From JAEUNX01 sp034004685 (GTDB taxonomy: Bacteria > Pseudomonadota > Gammaproteobacteria > Burkholderiales > Rhodocyclaceae): DNA of 64,000 bases. The position numbers and the translations under genes were made by a program. The notes below the pieces were generated by a model that saw nothing but the letters and a program-made list of their open reading frames with translations, ran no database searches and had not been told where the DNA came from. Each line of letters starts with the position of its first letter. Positions within the stretch are counted from its first letter, which is position 1. This document shows, piece by piece, positions 7,864-16,735 of the stretch. Location: positions 1 to 64,000 of the forward strand of contig JAVEWG010000013.1 in assembly GCA_034004685.1 (NCBI GenBank), written 5' to 3'.

Positions 7864-8661
7864 TTAGATGTGATCCTTCAGACTGTCGGTCAACCCCCCC
7901 AGGGAGGCCATGGTGGCACCGCCATCCACCAGCAGGGTGGTGCCAGTGATGTAGGACGCCTCGGGGGAAGCCAGGAACAACACCGCCGAGGCCACGTCCT
8001 CGGTAGTCCCTACCCGGGGCACCGGAAAACGGGCAGCGATGGCGTCAGCCACCGCCGCGGGCAACTCGGACTTCATGCGGTCGGAAGCCATCATGCCGGG
8101 CTCCACCGCATTGACCAGGATGTTGCGGGGGCCGAACTCCACCGCCAAACCCCGGGCGAAGGCGTTCATGTAGGCCTTGCTGGAGGCATAGGGAATCAGG
8201 CCGGGCATGAACTGCCGGTTGGCCGCTCCAGAAGAAATGTAGATCAACCGCCCCTTGTCCTTGGCCTTGCTCAGGTAGGGGGCTGCGTCCTTGGCGATCC
8301 AGAAAACCGACAGGATGTTGCTGCGCACCAGGTCCTCATAGATCTCGTCCGGCATGTCGGCCACCATCCCCTTGTTATTGGAGGAGGCACTATGGACGAT
8401 GATATCGATCCCCCCAGCCTGCCGGGCGGTCTCTTCCACCATGGCCTTCATGGAAGCCCGGTCACCGATGTCGCAGGGAACCACCAGGGCCTTGCCACCC
8501 TTGGCCTTGATGGCCGCCGCTGCTTCTTCGGCGTAGGAAACAGTCCGGGCCGCCAACACCGCCGTGGCCCCTTCCGCCGCAAAATACTCGGCGATGGTGC
8601 GCCCCATGCCCCGGCCACCACCCACCACCAACGCCACTTTTCCTTCAAATCGACCCGCCAT
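7864..8661 (-). CDS. SDR family oxidoreductase
   Basis: A 265-residue classical SDR. The start at 8661 (MAGRFEGK) has AGAGGAGA upstream. It shows GGGRGMG (residues 14-20), HSASSN in place of NNAG, S143/S144, and Y158-x3-K162 (YASSK). The C-terminal ITGTTLLVDGG is canonical. It is monocistronic, divergent from the nine-gene flavoprotein operon, and shares its operator. The substrate is probably a hydroxyacyl-CoA or alcohol intermediate of the same pathway (inference from position). Confidence 0.85.
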   Translation of the reverse strand: MAGRFEGKVALVVGGGRGMGRTIAEYFAAEGATAVLAARTVSYAEEAAAAIKAKGGKALVVPCDIGDRASMKAMVEETARQAGGIDIIVHSASSNNKGMVADMPDEIYEDLVRSNILSVFWIAKDAAPYLSKAKDKGRLIYISSGAANRQFMPGLIPYASSKAYMNAFARGLAVEFGPRNILVNAVEPGMMASDRMKSELPAAVADAIAARFPVPRVGTTEDVASAVLFLASPEASYITGTTLLVDGGATMASLGGLTDSLKDHI

Positions 8662-8770
8662 CGAATGTCTCCTCTTCCTGTATCGTTGTGATGATTTATC
8701 CACCTTACCAACCCGGCATTTACCGCCAGGCCAGGTCGATCCCACGCCGCCCTATGTACCTTGCCGTTAT

Positions 8771-8789
8771 AACTGATATAGTGTCAGTT
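8771..8789. promoter_or_regulatory. Regulon operator copy 2
   Basis: AACTGATATAGTGTCAGTT, the most symmetrical of the five sites, with six-base arms AACTGA/TCAGTT. It lies between the divergent SDR (start 8661) and flavoprotein (start 8960) genes. Confidence 0.78.
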
Positions 8790-8959
8790 AAAGTTGGCGG
8801 GGTTAAATGGATGGTACGCCATACCCCATTGGCCACCGGCAAATCGGTGCACGGATTTTTTGATTCTGCTCCCGTTGCGCCGGACAAAACACGGATTTGA
8901 AGGTTGGCTTCGCCCCAGCCACCCTCACAATCAACATCAGATATCCAGGAGACCAAACC

Positions 8960-10969
8960 ATGGCAGCCCCTCACTACCCCAATCTGTTCTCACCCTTCAA
9001 GCTGGGTACCGTCACCCTTCGCAACCGCACGGTGATGGCCCCCATGTCCACCAACCTGGGCACCGCGGAAGGGGCTGTCACGCCCCGCCAGATCGCTTTT
9101 TACCGGGCCCGGGCCGAGGGTGGCGTGGGGATGATCATCGTGGAATTCTGCTGTGTCCATCGGGCCACCGGCCGGTCCGAACATGGCCAGCTCAGCCTGG
9201 AAAACCCCGGTCACCTGGATGGCCACATCCGCCTGGTGGAAGCCATCAAGTCCGCCGGATCGGTGGCGTGCCTCCAGCTGCAGCACGGGGGCCCCGGCGT
9301 GAAGCGGGAACTGGTGGAGCATGGCGTGGCCGTCGGCCCCAGCGACATCAAGTCTCGCCACGAGGACAAGCTCACCTGCCGGGCCCTCAGCAACGATGAA
9401 ATCGAACACCTGATCGAATGCTTCGGCAAAACCGCCGAGTTGGGTGTCCAGGCGGGCTACGAGGCCTTCGAACTCCATGGAGCCCACGGCTACCTCCTGA
9501 CCTGCTTCCTGACCCCCTACTTCAACCATCGGGACGATGCCTGGGGTGGTGACGAAGAACGACGCCTCAACTTTCCCCGCCGGGTGATCCAGCGGGTCAA
9601 GCAAGCCATCGGCGACCGGCCCCTGCTGTTCCGCATCTCCGCCGAGGAATTCACGCCCAAGGGCCTGTCCATCGAGGACATGGTGCGCATCGCCCCCAAA
9701 CTGGTGGAAGCCGGCGCCGATGGCCTCCACGTCTCCATTGGCCTAGGCGCCACCAGCTTCGACAAGATCATCGAACCCATGTCCATGCCCGAAGGCTGGC
9801 GCATCCCCTACGCCCGGCGGATCAAGGAGGCGGTGAACGTACCGATCATCACCGTGGGCCAGATCCGCTGGCCCGCCACCGCCGACAAAGCCATCGCCAA
9901 CGGCGACGCCGACATGGTGGCCTTCGGCCGCACCCTGCTGGCCGACCCCGAATGGGCCAACAAGGCCATGCGGGGTGACGATGCCGCCATCCGTCCGTGC
10001 ACCTCCTGCAACTATTGCGTGGCCCTGGGCATGGACCCCCACGGCCACATCGGTTGCGCCGAAAACCCCATGACCGGGCATGAGCTGGACGCCATCCCCG
10101 ACGCCGGCCCCCAGCGCGGCCGGCTCGCCGTGGTCATCGGCGGCGGCCCCGGCGGCATGGCGGCAGCCCTGATGCTTGACCAGGCCGGCTTCAAGACCGA
10201 GCTGTACGAATCCCGCGCCACCCTGGGAGGCGGGCTCATCGCCTCGGCCGCGCCCCCCTTCAAGGACAAGTTCAACTGGTACCAGACCTATCTGAAGAAC
10301 CGGATCGCCCAGAGCGGCGTGACGGTCAAGCTTGGCACCACGGTGGACGTTCCCGCCCTGGCCAAGGAAAAACCGGCAGTAGTGATGGTGGCCATCGGCG
10401 GCCAAGCGGTGCGCATTCCCATCGAAGGCGGCGACCACGCCATCGTCCATGATGCCTATGAAGTGCTGATGGGCGATGACTCCTGGCTGCCCAAGTCCAC
10501 CGAGCTCCCCATCATGGTCTACGGTGGCGGCGAAACGGGCTGCGAAACGGCCGAATACCTGGCCGAGCGCGGTCACAAGGTGCTGCTGGTGTCCCGCTCG
10601 GCGGGCACCCAGCTGGCCCGTTCGGCGGAGATGATCTACCGGGGCGTGCTGCGCAAGCGCCTGGCGGAAAACGAGATGATCACCGTCGTGGAGCACTCCA
10701 CGATCCTGGCCATCACCGCAGACGGCGTGGTGACCCTCGAAAAGAAGGACGGCAGCCGCAGCGAACTGAAAACCAGCTGCCTCCTGGTCGCCCAGGGTCG
10801 GCGCCCCGACACCCCCTTCATCAATGCCCTGGGCAAGGCAGGCCTGCCCTATGTGGTCATTGGCGATGCCCGCAAGGGAGGCCGGATCGGCGACGCAGTC
10901 AATGGCGCCTATGGGGCGATCACCGCCTTGTGCGCTGCCAGTGCCCCGGTGCGCCAGCTGGCCTGCTGA
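8960..10969 (+). CDS. 2,4-dienoyl-CoA reductase-like FMN/4Fe-4S/FAD flavoprotein
   Basis: A 669-residue old-yellow-enzyme fusion. The start at 8960 has AGGAG 9 bases upstream. Residues 1-340 form an FMN TIM barrel with the HGAHGYL motif (H173, H176). A 4Fe-4S cluster is bound by C347, C350, C353 and C366. The C-terminal half binds FAD (IGGGPGGMAAAL) and NAD(P)H (YGGGETGCETAEYL). The layout matches FadH, 2-enoate reductases and bile-acid BaiCD/BaiH enzymes, which reduce conjugated C=C bonds. It heads the longest operon of the island. Reduction of an alicyclic or steroidal enone or dienoyl-CoA is likely, but which bond is unknown. Confidence 0.88.
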   Translation: MAAPHYPNLFSPFKLGTVTLRNRTVMAPMSTNLGTAEGAVTPRQIAFYRARAEGGVGMIIVEFCCVHRATGRSEHGQLSLENPGHLDGHIRLVEAIKSAGSVACLQLQHGGPGVKRELVEHGVAVGPSDIKSRHEDKLTCRALSNDEIEHLIECFGKTAELGVQAGYEAFELHGAHGYLLTCFLTPYFNHRDDAWGGDEERRLNFPRRVIQRVKQAIGDRPLLFRISAEEFTPKGLSIEDMVRIAPKLVEAGADGLHVSIGLGATSFDKIIEPMSMPEGWRIPYARRIKEAVNVPIITVGQIRWPATADKAIANGDADMVAFGRTLLADPEWANKAMRGDDAAIRPCTSCNYCVALGMDPHGHIGCAENPMTGHELDAIPDAGPQRGRLAVVIGGGPGGMAAALMLDQAGFKTELYESRATLGGGLIASAAPPFKDKFNWYQTYLKNRIAQSGVTVKLGTTVDVPALAKEKPAVVMVAIGGQAVRIPIEGGDHAIVHDAYEVLMGDDSWLPKSTELPIMVYGGGETGCETAEYLAERGHKVLLVSRSAGTQLARSAEMIYRGVLRKRLAENEMITVVEHSTILAITADGVVTLEKKDGSRSELKTSCLLVAQGRRPDTPFINALGKAGLPYVVIGDARKGGRIGDAVNGAYGAITALCAASAPVRQLAC

Positions 10970-11038
10970 GGGAAATTCGCGCCGGCCCCGCCCCGACAGT
11001 AAAATTCGCCTTTGCCTTTAAAAGTAAGAGGAGTACCC

Positions 11039-12244
11039 GTGAACCTTCAGTTCAGTGCGCAGCATGAAGCCTTCCGCGAGGAGGTGCGCGCATTCCTCCG
11101 CGAGCACCTGACCGAGGAAATCGTCCGCCGCACCCATGTCGGCATGCACCCCCCCTGCGAGGATGAGCGCCGCTGGTGGAACCGCGTGCTGGGCGAAAAG
11201 GGCTGGTCCGCGCCCCAATGGCCGAAGGAATACGGTGGCCCCGGGTGGGATCCCATCTGCCAGCACATCTTCGAATACGAGTGCCGCGCCGCCGGTGCCC
11301 CGGAGCTGCGCTGGCAGGGCCTGCGCCTGATCGGGCCGGTGATCTACACCTTTGCCACCCCCGAGCAAAAAGCCCGCTACCTGCCGGAAATCCTCATGGG
11401 CAGCCACATGTGGGCCCAGGGCTTCTCCGAACCCGGCGCCGGCTCCGACCTGGCCTCCCTCAAGACCACCGCGGTGCTGGACGGTGACCACTACGTGCTC
11501 AATGGCCAGAAACTGTGGACCTCCGAGCTCCAGTACTGCGAGCGGGGCTTCTTCCTGGTACGCACCGACAGCACGGTCAAGCCGCAAAAGGGCATCTCCA
11601 TGATCGTCATCGACGACATGAACGCCCCCGGCATCACCACCCGCCTCACCACCCTCATCAACGGGGCGGAAGCCACCGGCGAAGTCTTCCTGGACAACGT
11701 CCGGGTGCCCAAGGAAAACCTGATCGGCCTGCCCAACACCGGCTGGGACCAGGCCAAGTTCCTGCTCACCAACGAGCGCACCTCCAGCGCCGAAATCTAC
11801 AAGGCCCTGGTGGACCTCCACCGCATCCACGACATCGCCAGCCACGAGCGCAAGAACGGCAAGCCCCTGCTGGAAGATCCTGAATTCTCAAGCCGGCTGG
11901 CCCGCATCACGGTGGAAGTCCAGGCCCTGGAATGGTCCGTGTTGCGGGTGCTGTGCAATGCCCCCAGCCGCCATTCGGTGGATGCCCGGGCCTCGGTGCT
12001 CAAGATCCGGGGTTCCGAACTGCAGCAAAAAATTGCCGAACTGGCCGTGGATGCTCTGGGCCAGCGCAGCCTGCGCCTGTACCTGCGGGAAGAGGGCTTC
12101 GCCGAAACCGGCGCCAATCCCCTGTGGCCGGGCTACGTGCCGGGCATCACCGGCGACCTCATGTACACCCGGGCCTACACGATCTTTGGCGGCGCCAAGG
12201 AAGTGCAGAAGAACATCATCGCCAAAATGGCTTTCGGACTTTGA
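11039..12244 (+). CDS. Acyl-CoA dehydrogenase, catalytic-type subunit of a pair
   Basis: A 401-residue flavoprotein forming the alpha,beta double bond of an acyl-CoA. GTG at 11039 is the start, with AAGAGGAG 7 bases upstream. The substrate/FAD signature AQGFSEPGAGSDLASL and C-terminal YTIFGGAKEVQKNIIAK are intact. Only 2 bases separate it from a second, shorter dehydrogenase gene. This tandem pair resembles the alpha2beta2 ChsE-type dehydrogenases of steroid side-chain degradation, in which the two subunits share one active site per heterodimer. The specific acyl chain is unknown. Confidence 0.9.
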   Translation: MNLQFSAQHEAFREEVRAFLREHLTEEIVRRTHVGMHPPCEDERRWWNRVLGEKGWSAPQWPKEYGGPGWDPICQHIFEYECRAAGAPELRWQGLRLIGPVIYTFATPEQKARYLPEILMGSHMWAQGFSEPGAGSDLASLKTTAVLDGDHYVLNGQKLWTSELQYCERGFFLVRTDSTVKPQKGISMIVIDDMNAPGITTRLTTLINGAEATGEVFLDNVRVPKENLIGLPNTGWDQAKFLLTNERTSSAEIYKALVDLHRIHDIASHERKNGKPLLEDPEFSSRLARITVEVQALEWSVLRVLCNAPSRHSVDARASVLKIRGSELQQKIAELAVDALGQRSLRLYLREEGFAETGANPLWPGYVPGITGDLMYTRAYTIFGGAKEVQKNIIAKMAFGL

Positions 12245-12246
12245 TC

Positions 12247-13359
12247 ATGGATTTCGAACTTTCCGACGAACAAAAAATGCTGGCCGATGCGGCCCAGCGT
12301 TATGTACGCGAGGAATGCACCCTCGAGGCACACCGCGCCGCTGCCGCGACGCCCGAAGGCTTCTCCCGGGACCACTGGAACCAGTTCGCCGAGATGGGCT
12401 GGCTCGCCCTGGCCATTCCGGAAGACGCGGGCGGCCTGGGGGGCAGCCCGGTGGACATGGCGGTGCTGATGGAGCAGCTGGGTGAAGGCCTGGTGGTGGA
12501 GCCCATCGTAGACAGCACCGTCCTTTGCGGCACCCTGCTCGCCAAGAGCGACAACGCCGGCCTGCGGGCCAAGCTGCTGGAAGGCATTGCCACCGGCGAA
12601 TGCATCGTCACCCTGGCCCATATCGAGGGCGACGGCCGCTCCGAGTACGAAACCCAGGTGGGCGCCACCGCCACCCGCGCCGGCGAGGGCTGGACCCTCA
12701 GCGGCACCAAGCAGCGGGTCTTTCACGGTCAGACCGCCGATTACTGGCTGGTCACGGCCCGGATGGAAGGCGGCGTGGGCCTCTTCGCCGTCGCCCGGGA
12801 CGCCACGGGTGTCACCGTGGACACCCATCGGATGATCGACGGCACCCAGGCTTCCGACCTCAGCTTCAACGGCACCGCCCTTGGCGCCGATGCTTTGGTG
12901 CTGGCCCCTGGGGCGACCCAGGCAGCCCTGGAGGAAGCCCTGGATCGGGCCAACCTGGCCACCACGGCGGCGGCCATCGGCTCCATGGAAGCGGTCATGG
13001 CGATCACCGCCGAGTACATCAAGACCCGGGTCCAGTACGGCAAGCCCCTGTCCACCTTCCAGGCCCTGCAGCACCGCATGGCGGAAATGTTCGTGGAGAC
13101 CGACCAGGCCCATTCCATCCTCTACCGCAGCCTGTCCATCGCCCTCTCCGGCAGCGCTGCGGATCTGGGCAAGGCGGTCTCCGCCGCCAAAGCCCTGGTA
13201 ACCCAGGCCTGCCAATTTGTCACCGCCCAGGGAATTCAGCTCCATGGCGGTATCGGCTGCACCGAGGAATACGTGATTGGCCATCACTACAAGGCCATGA
13301 TCGTCTATGAAAAACGCTACGGGGACGCATCCTTCCACCTGGCCCGCAGCGCCCGCTAA
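12247..13359 (+). CDS. Acyl-CoA dehydrogenase, partner subunit of the pair
   Basis: A 370-residue acyl-CoA dehydrogenase fold protein. The start at 12247 lies 2 bases after the preceding stop, so translation is coupled. The usual SEPxxGSD signature is absent, with LAHIEGDGRSEYETQV at that place. The FAD-domain motifs FQALQHRMAEMFVETDQA and QLHGGIGCTEEY are kept. Loss of the signature in one subunit while the neighbour retains it is what heteromeric ChsE-type enzymes show. It is unlikely to be an independent homomeric enzyme (inference). Confidence 0.88.
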   Translation: MDFELSDEQKMLADAAQRYVREECTLEAHRAAAATPEGFSRDHWNQFAEMGWLALAIPEDAGGLGGSPVDMAVLMEQLGEGLVVEPIVDSTVLCGTLLAKSDNAGLRAKLLEGIATGECIVTLAHIEGDGRSEYETQVGATATRAGEGWTLSGTKQRVFHGQTADYWLVTARMEGGVGLFAVARDATGVTVDTHRMIDGTQASDLSFNGTALGADALVLAPGATQAALEEALDRANLATTAAAIGSMEAVMAITAEYIKTRVQYGKPLSTFQALQHRMAEMFVETDQAHSILYRSLSIALSGSAADLGKAVSAAKALVTQACQFVTAQGIQLHGGIGCTEEYVIGHHYKAMIVYEKRYGDASFHLARSAR

Positions 13360-13373
13360 GGGCGGCAAACGCC

Positions 13374-13394
13374 CCCCCGCCCCCTGGGCGGGGG
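13374..13394. other. GC-rich hairpin between acyl-CoA dehydrogenase and hydratase genes
   Basis: CCCCCGCCC pairs with GGGCGGGGG over a 3-base loop. No uninterrupted T run follows, only A-rich sequence before the next ribosome-binding site. It may stabilise mRNA or partly attenuate the downstream genes. Confidence 0.5.
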
Positions 13395-13442
13395 AGTGCT
13401 CCTGATAATTCATAAAAATAAAAATTACCGAGGAGACACCCC

Positions 13443-14249
13443 ATGAGCCACGCAACGGGCTCGGCCAACCCGCTCGTCCGGATCGAGCGGGATGGGCCGG
13501 TGGTTACCGTCACCCTTCAGCGCCCCGAGGCCCTCAATGCCCTCTCCCGGGCCCTGTGCCGGGCGCTGACCCAGGCCTTTCGCGGCATCAATCAGGACCC
13601 GGACGTGCGGGCCGTGGTCCTCACCGGAACGGGGCGCGCCTTCTGCGCCGGCGCCGATCTGCAGGAAGCGGCCCAGGGGGGGATCGTCGATCTCGAACAG
13701 GCCCCGGAACTGGATTTCGGCACTGAAATCCTGGCCTGCCCCTGGCCGGTGATCGCCGCGGTCAACGGCTTTGCCATCACCGCCGGCCTGGAGGTCATGC
13801 TGATGTGCGACGTAATCTACGCCGCCAATACCGCCCGATTCGCCGACACCCACGGGCGGGTAGGGATTGTTCCCGGCTGGGGCCTTTCCCAACGCCTGGC
13901 CCGGGTCATCGGCATCCACCGGGCCAAGGAGATGTCCTTCTCGGGCAATTACCTGGATGCCGCCACCGCCGAGCGCTGGGGGCTGGTGAACCGGGTGTTC
14001 GAGCCCGATGCCCTGCTCCCCGCCGCCCACAAGTTGGCCCAGGACATGGCCGGCCTCACGCCAGCAGTCCTGCAGGAATACAAGCGACTCATCGACCAGG
14101 GCTTCGGCGGCACCCTGGCCGACGGCCTGCAGCTCGAACTCGACGCCAACCGGCGCTTCCTGACCCAGCTCACCGGCAGCGCCATTGCCGGCGAAAAGGA
14201 CAAGGTGCAGGAACGTGGCCGCAACCAGACGGGGCACCCGCAACCATGA
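13443..14249 (+). CDS. Crotonase-family enoyl-CoA hydratase/isomerase
   Basis: A 268-residue crotonase. GAGGAG lies upstream of the ATG. The oxyanion-hole segments AFCAGADLQ and GFAITAGLEVML are present. Aligned by eye with rat enoyl-CoA hydratase, the first catalytic Glu (E144) is replaced by His in FADTHGRVGI, while the second (E164) is kept in HRAKEMSFSG. This pattern argues for an isomerase, hydrolase or specialised hydratase rather than a standard hydratase. The stop overlaps the next start (ATGA). Confidence 0.87.
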   Translation: MSHATGSANPLVRIERDGPVVTVTLQRPEALNALSRALCRALTQAFRGINQDPDVRAVVLTGTGRAFCAGADLQEAAQGGIVDLEQAPELDFGTEILACPWPVIAAVNGFAITAGLEVMLMCDVIYAANTARFADTHGRVGIVPGWGLSQRLARVIGIHRAKEMSFSGNYLDAATAERWGLVNRVFEPDALLPAAHKLAQDMAGLTPAVLQEYKRLIDQGFGGTLADGLQLELDANRRFLTQLTGSAIAGEKDKVQERGRNQTGHPQP

Positions 14250-15031
14250 GCAACCCATCCGTTCATCTGGCTTCCCGGGACTTCACCGGGGTTTACCGCC
14301 GCCTCATCGATCTGAAAGCCTGGGACGACAGCACGGTAGTGGGCTGGCTCGAAGACGACTTCCACCACTTCGGCATGACCCTGGTGCATGACGGCGTCCG
14401 CATTACCGATCTGCGGGTGGCTGAGCCGCGCCATCCCTGGTCCGCCTGCCCCGGTGCCATGAAGCCGATTCAGGACCTCAAGGGAGTCCCCCTGTTCGGT
14501 CGCTGTTCCGAAGTGGGCCAACACGTGGACATGCGCCAGCAATGCACCCACCTGTTCGATCTGGCCGGGCTGCTCATCGCCCATGCCTTCCACCGCCGGG
14601 ATCATCACCGCTACCACGCCCAGGTTTATCGCCTCGACTCGGTGCAGCCCCAGGCGCCCCGCAACTGGCTACGGGCCACCCTGCACCGGGACGACATCCA
14701 GGAGATGGAATGGGACGTGGACGGCCGCACCATCCAGGCCCCTCCGGCAGCGGCCGGCCGCTCCATCGACCACGGTTTCCGGGAATGGACCGAGACCATG
14801 GACGAAGGGCAGGCCGAGTACGCCTGGGTCATGCGCCGGGCGGTGTTCGTCAGCCTGGGCAGCATGATCGTCATGGACAAACCCTACATCGCCGACGATA
14901 TGCCCATGGGCACCGTGTGCCACAACTACCAGCCCGAGCAGCGCAAGAGTTCCGTCTATCTGCTCAACAGCATCCGCCGCTTCGACGCAGGACCGGAAGG
15001 CATGCTGTCTCACGTGCATACCAAGCCATGA
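14246..15031 (+). CDS. DUF2889-like protein, tandem copy 1
   Basis: A 261-residue cytoplasmic protein without signal or membrane segment. Its ATG overlaps the stop of the crotonase gene. Recognisable blocks are YRRLIDLKAWD, VGWLEDDFHHFG, RVAEPRHPW, and QCTHLFDLAGLLIAHAF followed by HRRDHHRYHA, a dense His cluster. The CTHL-D core is shared with the DUF2889 protein at 30286-30816, so I place it in that broad family. The next gene is a clear paralogue. Function is unknown. Presence inside an acyl-CoA operon suggests a role on a CoA intermediate or in complex assembly (inference). Confidence 0.65.
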   Translation: MSNPSVHLASRDFTGVYRRLIDLKAWDDSTVVGWLEDDFHHFGMTLVHDGVRITDLRVAEPRHPWSACPGAMKPIQDLKGVPLFGRCSEVGQHVDMRQQCTHLFDLAGLLIAHAFHRRDHHRYHAQVYRLDSVQPQAPRNWLRATLHRDDIQEMEWDVDGRTIQAPPAAAGRSIDHGFREWTETMDEGQAEYAWVMRRAVFVSLGSMIVMDKPYIADDMPMGTVCHNYQPEQRKSSVYLLNSIRRFDAGPEGMLSHVHTKP

Positions 15032-15098
15032 GCCCCTGCCGCCCCGCCCCGGGCCTGGCGCCCCGCCGGCACGGCAACGGACGCCCCGGGACCCAGCC

Positions 15099-15875
15099 AT
15101 GACCATCCATTTCACCGACTTCGAGGGCACCTACCGGCGCCTCATCGACCTGAAAGCCTGGGACCCGCGCACCGTGGTGGGCTGGCTGGAGGACGACTAC
15201 CACCATTTCGGCATCACCCTGGTCCATGACGGCGCCCGCATCACCGACCTGCGGGTAGCCGAACCCCGCTATCCGTGGACCGCTTGCCCCGGCGCCGCCG
15301 AGCCTTTGAAAAGTCTGATCGGCAAGCCCCTGTTTGGCCGCTGCGCCGATGTGGGCCAATACATCGACATGCGCCTGCAATGCACCCATCTGTTCGATCT
15401 GGCCGGGCTGCTGGCGGCCCACGCCTACCACCAGCGGGACCACCATCGCTACCACGCGGTGGTCAGCCGGGTGGACACCGTGGAGCCGGCGGCGCCGAAG
15501 GGCTGGGTGCGGGGCAGCCTCAGCCGGGACGGCGCCACCAGCCTGGCATGGGACGTGGAACTGGACAGCGGCGCCATCCTCCAGCCTGCGGAGGCAGCGG
15601 GCAAATCCATCGACCGGGGCTTCCGGGAATGGATCGAAGGCATGGACGAAGCCCGGGCCGAGCAAGCCTTCGTGCTACGCCGGGCGATCTTCGTCAGCCG
15701 GGGCCGCAAGATCACCCTCACCGAACCCCATGTCGCCAACGACATGGGGATGCCCCCGGTCTGCCATAACCACCAACCCGGGCAGCGCATGGCCTCGGTA
15801 CGGATCCTGGAAAGCATCCGGCGCTTCAACGCCGGCCCGGCGGGCATGCTGGCCCTGGTGGATACCAAACCCTGA
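15099..15875 (+). CDS. DUF2889-like protein, tandem copy 2
   Basis: A 258-residue paralogue of the upstream gene. By eye well over half of positions match, including YRRLIDLKAWD, VGWLEDDYHHFGITLVHDG, CTHLFDLAGLL, YHQRDHHRYHA, GFREW and the C-terminal VDTKP/VHTKP ending. It begins 67 bases after copy 1. Two adjacent copies suggest either a heteromer or two related substrates. The Cys-Thr-His and the HHRYHA cluster are kept in both, consistent with metal or substrate binding, though this is unproven. Confidence 0.65.
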   Translation: MTIHFTDFEGTYRRLIDLKAWDPRTVVGWLEDDYHHFGITLVHDGARITDLRVAEPRYPWTACPGAAEPLKSLIGKPLFGRCADVGQYIDMRLQCTHLFDLAGLLAAHAYHQRDHHRYHAVVSRVDTVEPAAPKGWVRGSLSRDGATSLAWDVELDSGAILQPAEAAGKSIDRGFREWIEGMDEARAEQAFVLRRAIFVSRGRKITLTEPHVANDMGMPPVCHNHQPGQRMASVRILESIRRFNAGPAGMLALVDTKP

Positions 15876-15929
15876 CGCCGGCGCCGCCGGCCCCCGCCGA
15901 CCACGGCGCTCGTTTCCTGGAGACCCGCA

Positions 15930-16715
15930 ATGAGCAGCTTCACAGCAGATGCCCTGGCCCACAAGGTCGCCTTCGTGGCCGGTGGCACCAGCGGCATCAA
16001 CCTGGGCATTGCCCAACGCTTGGCGGCCCATGGCGCCAGGGTGGTGGTGATGGGCCGCAATCCGGACAAGGCCGCCGCGGCCGCCACCACCATCACCGCC
16101 GCCGGCGGTCAGGCCCTGGGGCTGGCCGCCGACGTGCGGGACTACGCCGCCATGGAGGCGGCCCTGCAACGGACCGTCGATCACTTCGGCCCCATCGACA
16201 TCGTGATCTCCGGCGCCGCCGGCAACTTCGTGGCACCGGCCACCGGCATGTCCGCCAACGCCTTCAAGACCGTGGTGGACATCGACCTCCTGGGAACCTT
16301 CAACGTCTTCCGGGCCGCCCACGCCCACCTGAAGAAACCCGGCGCTTCCCTCATCGCCATCTCGGCGGAAATCGCCGACATGGCCGCCTGGGGCCAGAGC
16401 CATGCCTGTGCCGCCAAGGCCGGCGTGGACATGCTGGTGCGCACCCTGGCCCTGGAGCTGGGTCCGGAGGGGATCCGGGTCAATTCCATCCGGCCCGGCC
16501 CGATTGAAAACACTGAAGGCATGGCCCGCCTGATCTCCCCCGAGGCCAAGCGGGATTTCCTCAAGTGGGTGCCCCTGGGGCGCCTCGGCCAGGCCAGCGA
16601 AGTGGGCGATTCGGCGGTATTCCTATGCAGCGACGCGGCCCGCTACGTGACCGGAACGGTCCTCTCCTGCGACGGTGGCTTCCAGCACCGGGCCGGCGTC
16701 ATTTTCAAGGCATGA
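15930..16715 (+). CDS. DECR-type SDR (2,4-dienoyl-CoA reductase-like)
   Basis: A 261-residue SDR. GGTSGINLGIA (residues 18-28) binds NADP(H). The NNAG motif is replaced by SGAAGNFVAP, and the active site reads GQSHACAAKAG: K163 is kept but the position of the catalytic Tyr (159) is Ala. SGAAGNF and Tyr loss are hallmarks of mitochondrial and peroxisomal 2,4-dienoyl-CoA reductases. The gene thus probably reduces a dienoyl-CoA in the same operon as the FadH-like flavoprotein. The stop overlaps a possible upstream start of the next gene. Confidence 0.82.
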   Translation: MSSFTADALAHKVAFVAGGTSGINLGIAQRLAAHGARVVVMGRNPDKAAAAATTITAAGGQALGLAADVRDYAAMEAALQRTVDHFGPIDIVISGAAGNFVAPATGMSANAFKTVVDIDLLGTFNVFRAAHAHLKKPGASLIAISAEIADMAAWGQSHACAAKAGVDMLVRTLALELGPEGIRVNSIRPGPIENTEGMARLISPEAKRDFLKWVPLGRLGQASEVGDSAVFLCSDAARYVTGTVLSCDGGFQHRAGVIFKA

Positions 16716-16735
16716 CCCACCGGGAGAACACCGCC

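Noticed and set aside
13374..13394. Rho-independent terminator inside the long operon
   Set aside because: The stem is strong but lacks a T run, and the following gene has a good ribosome-binding site in the same direction, so it is kept only as a hairpin.
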